Part shown: positions 57,652-64,000 of the stretch, one piece after another
How the letters are laid out: the number at the start of each line of letters is the position of its first letter
Numbering within the stretch: position 1 is the first letter of the stretch
The notes under the pieces: generated by a model
The model's input: only the letters and a program-made list of their open reading frames with translations
Told to the model about the DNA's origin: nothing
Database searches by the model: none
Source of the DNA: Zygaena filipendulae
Lineage: Eukaryota; Arthropoda; Insecta; Lepidoptera; Zygaenidae
DNA: 64,000 bases
Direction of reading: 5' to 3'
NCBI GenBank assembly: GCA_907165275.2
Contig: OU015651.1
Span: forward strand, 3,928,501 to 3,992,500
Program-made: the position numbers and the translations under genes

Positions 57652-59735
57652 CTGCAGTAATTACAAACAATAGTCAATAGATATGTTATAAAATATAAAT
57701 AAGATATTTAAAAAAAAACTGAGAAATACGTAATCATTGGTAGGTAATAGGTATACGTCCAATTTACCTACTTACATGAAATGATATAAATTAATAGTTT
57801 ATGAACAAACTAGGGCCCCGGCCATTTGCAATAAAAAATTACATCTAAGATATTTCATTTGAAATGAAATAAATGAATAAATACAAATTAAATACAAATT
57901 TTTGTTGGCAATAAAAGTTTACACAAAAAGTGCCAAAACCGGTCACTATGCAGGTTTTTAATCTAACATTTTTACTTATACATATTATAAGTGCAGTATT
58001 ATCATAAAAAATAGTATGCACCCTGATTTGTCCATCCATCCATCATTCCTTACGATTTATTTTTATGTGAAATATCTCAGAAGACTTGATTGTTTGTAGC
58101 GGGTGGCGCTAGAGTTTCACCACTGTGAAAACTTCGATAAAATATGTAGTTTATGGAATTAATTTCACCTATAGTATTTTAATTTTAAAATCTACTATCG
58201 CACAGATCTGCGATCCTTCTACTTTTCCAATAGGTATAGTAAGTATACAGGATCTCTCATCTCATCACATTTTTCATTGACTAATTTTTATTTTTAATTT
58301 CGTTATGGATTTATTTTATTATTTGACATTATTATTATTATTTTTTGTTATCTGTTAATTTATTTTCTTTGTATCATATTAACTTGTAAAATTGTGATCT
58401 TTTAAAATATTTCTTATAAAGATTTTGTGAGATATTACGGACATGAACTTTTTGTGTACAATGTTACTAGAGGTCAACCATAATGTCCTATTTTAATGAC
58501 CTGTAAACATGTGAATAAAAACTTTGCACTTAGAACTTCATCCGTATCCGTCTTGTATCATAAAATATTACCAAGGACATACAGATATTAAGTATTCGAG
58601 CTACTACTATTGTTACATATTTCTCACTGTAATAACACATATGTATAAAACATTGTTTAAGCAAAGTATTAAGAATGCGATCAAATTGTGATTTAGGTAT
58701 ACCTAAAGTTCAAGAATTGTAATGAGTAGGTTCGTCGTTTGTTACCAGCAATATCTATAGGTACATTTAAATAAAATTGAAGTGTCGCTATTTGTTATTC
58801 CAAATTAACAGCTTTTACTAAATGCATATGAAAGTATATACGGTACTTACATAAAAAAAAAAAACAATTTTTTTTTAAACTTTCTCTGTCTGTCTGTTCC
58901 GGCTAATCTCTGAAACGGCTGGACCAATTTTAACGGGACTTTCACTGGCAGATAGCTGATGTTATAAGGAGTAACTTAGCCTACTTTTATATTAGAAAAA
59001 AATAGTTCCTGCGGGAATAGGCTTATATCCGGAGTATGAAAATCAAAATTCTATTTAGTCCGTCTTGTAGATTAATAAAAAATAATAAACCCATATTTTT
59101 TGCCTTTTCAAATTTTTGAAAAAACTACTAAGATAAAACGCATTAAAGTTTAGGAGTGCGGTCTCTTGACGTCACAACGTGATATAAACTGTAGCACGCG
59201 GCGTGACGTCACGCGACATTATTTTTTGATTACGTATAAAAATAAAAAATACGTGTCCAATATTTTTTATAATCTACAAGAAGGAACTAAAAATTCAAAT
59301 TTGGTTGACAAGCCCATTCCGAAACTCACGCGGCTGAAACCGCGGGGTACAGCTAGTAAAAATCTACATCGACATTCAATAAATCGAAACATTTTCATTT
59401 GTTTTTGTCATTTCCTTTTGAGGAAAAAAAATAGAAATGGAATTGTAAACATGTTTCAAAGGCTGTAACTATGTACCCTGAACATCAAAGCTTGCGTCGC
59501 GTCGTAAACATAAGGAACTCAGATAAAGAAATAATAATAATAATAATATTTTTTATAATACTCACGACATCTTGGATTTGTTAAAGTGCAAACTCTCGTC
59601 GGTTAAATAGTTGTGTTATGTGTATGACATGAGTTTTTTTTTTTTTGACCTGAGGTTATAACGTTTTTTATTACTAGGTTTCAATTCGACTAGGTAATAC
59701 TTAGGTATTAGTAGTACCTAAATCCTTATATATGC
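57652..59735. other. Right of the first recognised GARNL3 exon: gene-free
   Basis: Because the exon at 57559-57651 begins with a splice acceptor, GARNL3 5' exons should lie here or beyond the window. I could not place them. The interval holds AT-rich sequence, a reverse SINE (58885 onward) split by a CRE-MITE, and a short AAT run near 59530. Confidence 0.4.
58885..59355 (-). repeat. SINE-like repeat split by a CRE-MITE
   Basis: 58885-59017 is the tail half and middle of a reverse SINE, ending TCCTGCGGGAAT. 59317-59355 is its head (TCCGAAACTCACGCGGCTGA...GGGGTACAGCTAGT). Between them lies a CRE-MITE (59018-59316) with TGACGTCA at 59167-59174 and 59204-59211. Joining the SINE halves restores the family order GCGGGAATTCCG with a 2-base AT overlap. 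Confidence 0.75.
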
Positions 59736-61310
59736 CCTACAGGGCAATTATACGTATGTAACTTTTTTGCTATCATATTTCAGTTTCAGTTCGAATTTGT
59801 GATTTATAAATCATGTTTAGGCAGCTTCAACTTTTGAAGTATGTATGTTCATTTTGGTTGATTGCTAGATATTCTAGTAGTACGGGAGATACCGATGCTA
59901 ATTCGGGAGACACTCGAGCGTCGTTGGGACCTATTGGGTTTTGAAGATTAGGAGATATAAACAAAATAAGGTTATATGATATTTTTTCATTCACCGGTGG
60001 GTTTAGCTTCTACAGGCTTTCAAAAATGTAAAAAAAAATAGTAAAATGGAAATACTCGAGCGCGTCAGATATTGTAGTTTAGATACTCCAAGGTGTCTCT
60101 GATATCGAAAATATATTTATCTGCCCATTTGCGTGGTGGGGGTGGCCATCCGGAAGGGGAGAAAATGAAAAAAAAAAAACATTTACTCGAGCGCGTCAGA
60201 TATTCAAAGGGGATGTTAAGTGAGCCTTAAAAATGCACCCCTTCGAAAATCTGCCGATTTGGAGGTGACGCAAGGTAGTAGCGAATTTTTGAAAATGCAA
60301 AAAAAAATCTCAATTTTGAAATACTCGAGCGTGTCAGATTATTTTACAGAAGGTTCAGCTTGCAGTCCAAGTTATGTTGGCTTAAAATCTGACAATAATT
60401 TTGAGGGATATTATTAATCTGACTGCTAGAAACAAAAATTATGATTTATTTTTAATTTTTTTTTATTTCTGATGTAAGTTTAATAACTTTATGAGCTATT
60501 TCTTGTTCACAAAAAACACACTTTATATTTCTATGAAATATGTAAAAGCTCACAAAATATTATTCACAAAACTAACTTTAAAGCACAAACAAGCCATTTC
60601 GTTTTACATATAATAACATGAACGCGTTGTTTTGTGATGAGCTTTATTATATAATATATATATAATTACATTAAAGTGAAAGGTGAACCTATAGTTTGAT
60701 GTAATACTTACCTTAACTTATTTTAATATGTATTTTAACCGACCAAAAAAAGTTATAATTCGACACGTTTAGCGCCGTGGTATACTGTGATGACGTTATG
60801 GCGACGGAAAGTAGTGTGAGGACGGTGCGAGAGAGTGAGAGATAGAGAAAAAGTAAAAGGGAAAGAAAGACAGAGATATGAATAGGTACATGTTTCACTG
60901 CAGCTGCTCGTTCGATTCGAAGACGATTTTTGTTTCTTCGGCTTATGAAAATCGGCAGATTATATTTTTCCCGCTATCCTTGAGTTATTTACTTTAAAAT
61001 AAAAAACAAATCAACTGCGCTCGAGAATGTCGAAGTTGCGTTTTTTTTTTGCAAGTTTGTGATCCTCTAACTCCTTTACGTCACGTTCAAATGGTCAGAT
61101 TATTCATATACATACTTTTCACTATGTAATTAACCCACCATATCTTAATCTGACGCGCTCGAGTATTTCGAGTTATCGATTTTTTTTTACTAATCTGATC
61201 GGTTATTCTAGACGCACCCACCAGTGTAGAGGGCCTATATTTGGTGGAGGTACTCAACATGGTGCAAGGTACCCCCCTTATGTTCATCTGACGCGCTTTA
61301 GCTAATCCAC
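59735..61310. repeat. Inverted arrangement of units of about 137 bp with CTCGAGCGCGTCAGAT box
   Basis: ACTCGAGCG-type boxes occur at about 59912, 60054, 60186 and 60325 in one direction. The inverse (CGCGCTCGAG and variants) occurs at about 61017, 61154 and 61290. Spacing is 132-142 bases on the left and 136-137 on the right. A-rich or T-rich tracts precede each box in mirror fashion. The middle (about 60400-61000) is AT-rich without an ORF. The left flank (59740-59880) recurs at 63870-64000. Confidence 0.65.
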
Positions 61311-61604
61311 AAATCCCCTCTTGGCGGTCCGTACTATAGGTGTCAAAACGTGCAAAACCGCCATGTTTTTGATTGCAACCGAAAAATTATGGAAATAAAG
61401 GTTACGTAATACCATTTACCATTTTACTGCGATTTTCACTACTGCCGTAGATGTAAAAAGGGAAATAAACTCAATATGCCCCCGTTGGCCGTTACTTTAA
61501 TACTTTCAATCGCAAATAGTCATAAAAGGAAAGAGTCACGATCATCATCACAAACTATTGAAAAATGACTGATTGCACAGTTCTCTCACAGGGTTTTATT
61601 TCAA

Positions 61605-62350
61605 GCCTATAGTTATCCCACGTGGTTTCACCCGCAGTAATTTCAGAGTTTCCGCGGGAATTCCGGGATGAAAGGTACCCTATGTCCTTCTCTGTACCCC
61701 TGACAACGTGTATGCAAAATTTCGTGGTGTTCGGTTGATCCCTTAAGCCTTGAAAGCGTAACGAACCAACATACTCACTTACTTAGGATTACATTTTGTG
61801 ACAGCATAGATTAGTTAGGATTGATTTCCACTTGATCTCGTACGTTATCCACGCGTTCTTAAGATAAAGCTTATTGACAAGAATACAGACAGACAGAAGG
61901 ACAGCAAAAGTGGTCCTTTTTAGTAAAAGAACCCTAAAAATATTGAAATGTTTCGACAATTACAATACTCGTCAATGATAATTGATTAACTAAATTACTT
62001 TTCACTAAATCTTGTTACAAATAAAAAAAACTAAAAGGACGGTTAAAAATAATCCACATAATAATTATGTTCATAGTAGTGATTATACATATTAAATTTG
62101 ATGGGGATTGTCTTTATAATATAATAGACTAGCTGTTCCCCGCGGTTTCACACGCGTTAATTTCGGAGTTTCAGCGAGAATTCCGGATTAAAATATAGCC
62201 TATGTTACTCAGGGATAATGTAGCTTTCTAATGCTGAAAGAATATTTTTAAAATCGGTCCAGTACTTTTTGAGTTAAATCGTAGGTAACAAACAAACAAA
62301 CAAACAAAAAAAAAAGCAAATCTTTCCCCTTCATAATATTAGTATAGATA
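61605..62350 (+). repeat. Two forward SINE-like repeats
   Basis: The first (about 61611-61770) has GTTATCCCACGTGGTTTCAC and TCCTTCTCTGTACCCCTGAC. The second (62128-62350) runs from ACTAGCTGTTCCCCGCGG to TATTAGTATAGAT. A CAAACAAACAAACAAA run ends the second. No gene is near. Confidence 0.75.
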
Positions 62351-63867
62351 AATTTTATGTTAATACTTTTACTATAGTAAGTACCTAGGTAAAGATTCTT
62401 GACCAGTGAAGCGTGGTAGAGGAAGGACTTTGAAAGTTGTACACGGGACTATTATAAGGATGCTGTTGCACGTTTGAACGACATTTCATTTGGTATTTGT
62501 GAGATAAATGTGAGCTGGAGTATTAAATAAGAATGATACGAAGGCAGGCTACGTATAATAACATGGAAGTAAATGTAGGAAAGAGAATTCTACGTATGTA
62601 AGCTGAAATAAAGATAATCAGTTCTAAAGAAAATCTCGCCTATTGAAACAAACTGACTAGTGCATGATTGAGTGAGGGTTTAAAAGAGACCGATTCTTTT
62701 AAGCAGTTAAACAGATCAACGTGATTAAATTCTGATTACCACTTTGGAAAGAGCGCGAGTCGCGACCCGTTTTGTATGCGCTATATAAAATATAGGTAAA
62801 CGATACATATGAATCATTCTCTCGAACACTAAACGAAATTAGGTCTCATTTCCCATTTTTTTATTTTAACCAGTAGATACTTTGTTTAAAATACACACAA
62901 TATTTCGAAAAGAATTTTTGTTTGCTGTAAGGAATAAATGTGATATTGTATGTACCGAAATAGGTACTTTGAACTTGTTGAAAACAATTTCAAAAATAGG
63001 AGATGCTTTCTCCAAATAAAGTTACAATTTCTATAAATCTACAAGTAGTTTAACTGTTGCCTACGTTTTCACCTGCGTGAATTTCAGGATTAAGTACAGG
63101 AAACTACGAGTACGCATAGGTTTGTCTCAATATATTGTATACAATGTCATTATAATATTATAAGAAAACAAATTACGGTAATGAAGTCTCCTTTCAACCG
63201 ATTCAACCATTAAACCTTTTACCTTTGTATTTGTTACACTAACTGTCCGAAGGTCCTTGACTGAATCACCGTTCTCCACTTTCCTACGTATCGTATCGAC
63301 GTTACATTAATTTCACCCGTATATTTTGATGGTCACTAAAACATTTAAGGGTTTAAACTCGAAACATGCAAGCTGAACAAAAGTTGTAAAAATGTTTATT
63401 ACCAGAAGCGATGATGCCATTAATATTATATAGCAAGAGTCACAATTTATCTACATTTGACCTTTTCAACTAATTCACAATGTATCACGTTTTATCTTAC
63501 TATATAGTACGTATCTATTGGTTCAAATGAATCTGGTTTCCCTCTAATCTTTGACTATACTTAACAAAATAGTCTAACATAGTTGATTCCTATCAGTGAA
63601 AAAATTCTTTCACTGATAGGAATCAACGGGTTCCCTTAGTTATATAGGATACTTTTTGGGAGTTTTCGTAGGAGTTTCAAAATTCACGAGGGCAGCGGAA
63701 ACCGTGGGGAAACAGCTTCTATAAAATACTTGCATTGCACAGTTTAAAAAAGGTAGATTGTTATATTTTATATAAGCCAAGGACAGAAAATATTGTCCTT
63801 GTAGGTACGCAACTAGTTCCGTAAAAGGAAAATTTATTCATTTTACGAAACTGGTTACGTACAGAAC
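62351..63867. other. Gene-free interval with small hairpins
   Basis: No coding sequence was recognised. SINE fragments lie at about 63050-63110 (forward) and 63640-63722 (reverse). A perfect 20 bp hairpin (63582-63601 with 63608-63627) and an imperfect 22 bp hairpin (about 63806-63862, CGCAACTAGTTCCGTAAAA / TTTTACGAAACTGGTTACG) are present. Confidence 0.45.
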
Positions 63868-64000
63868 TGCAGGGCTATTATGTAACTTTTGCTGCTATCA
63901 TATTTCAGTTTCAATCAGAAAAATTTTGTGATTAATTAATCATGCTTCAACTTTTGGAGTATTTTTATTTTGGTTGATTGCTAGATATTGTAGGTGTCAA
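63868..64000 (+). repeat. Start of a second copy of the 59735 element, cut by the window edge
   Basis: GGGCTATTATGTAACTTT, GCTATCATATTTCAGTTTCA, CTTCAACTTTTGGAGTATTT and GGTTGATTGCTAGATATT occur here. They match, in the same order, the stretch at about 59741-59877 to the left of the inverted array. Confidence 0.7.

Noticed and set aside
59550..59640. A minus-strand ATG followed by GTGAGT near 59570 as a GARNL3 first exon
   Set aside because: It would end in phase 2, but the 57559-57651 exon must be read in phase 0 to match the family. Splicing the two gives a stop.
60220..60417. A 65-codon plus-strand frame in the inverted array
   Set aside because: It spans repeat units whose length and frame are not kept between copies.
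63220..63320. A minus-strand coding-like stretch (KVENGDSVKDLRTVSVTNTK) before GTAAAA
   Set aside because: It has no acceptor that keeps a longer open frame and no similarity I could recognise. Its resemblance to the VENG-type start of GARNL3 is too weak.

Overview
This window looks like nuclear DNA of a moth or butterfly (Lepidoptera). The evidence is AT-rich sequence, multi-exon genes with short introns and GT/AG borders, insect-like orthologues, and more than 25 copies of the lepidopteran short interspersed repeat that runs from a CTAGCTGT(T/G)CCCCGCGG box to a TATAATATTAGTA tail. No bacterial, viral or plasmid features were seen. All gene models were spliced by eye from protein similarity and reading phase.

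Layout. (1) 1-1200: a non-LTR retrotransposon reverse transcriptase fragment on the minus strand. (2) 1325-13686, minus: the first 22 recognised coding exons of HERC2, the giant RCC1/HECT ubiquitin ligase; the rest of the gene lies to the left of the window. (3) 15107-21271, plus: a complete ATF6, the membrane-tethered bZIP sensor of ER stress, head-to-head with HERC2 across a 1.4 kb gap. (4) 21272-27889: a transposon-rich stretch without a gene. (5) 27890-28543, plus: a single-exon two-membrane-span protein of the TMEM70/TMEM186 type; 28744-30091, minus: mitochondrial ribosomal protein L30 (mRpL30). These two meet tail-to-tail. (6) 31077-36081, plus: a STIL/Ana2-type centriole duplication protein. 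(7) 39416-57651, minus: 22 coding exons of GARNL3, a Rap/Ran-GAP plus citron-homology (CNH) protein whose 5' end is not resolved. (8) 57652-64000: repeats only.

The genes are ordinary conserved eukaryotic genes with no sign of a shared pathway. The only functional pairing is the two probable mitochondrial proteins. The more unusual content lies in the repeats. One roughly 330 bp MITE family carries paired TGACGTCA (CRE-type) palindromes and has spread this 8-mer to at least 17 places. A 1.45 kb foldback element in a GARNL3 intron has arms of about 620 bp. An inverted arrangement of units of about 137 bp sits at 59.7-61.3 kb, and a second copy begins at the right edge. There is also a deleted pogo-like element and several nested insertions. 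I did not find a convincing new biological system. The foldback and inverted-array elements are the best candidates for a second look.
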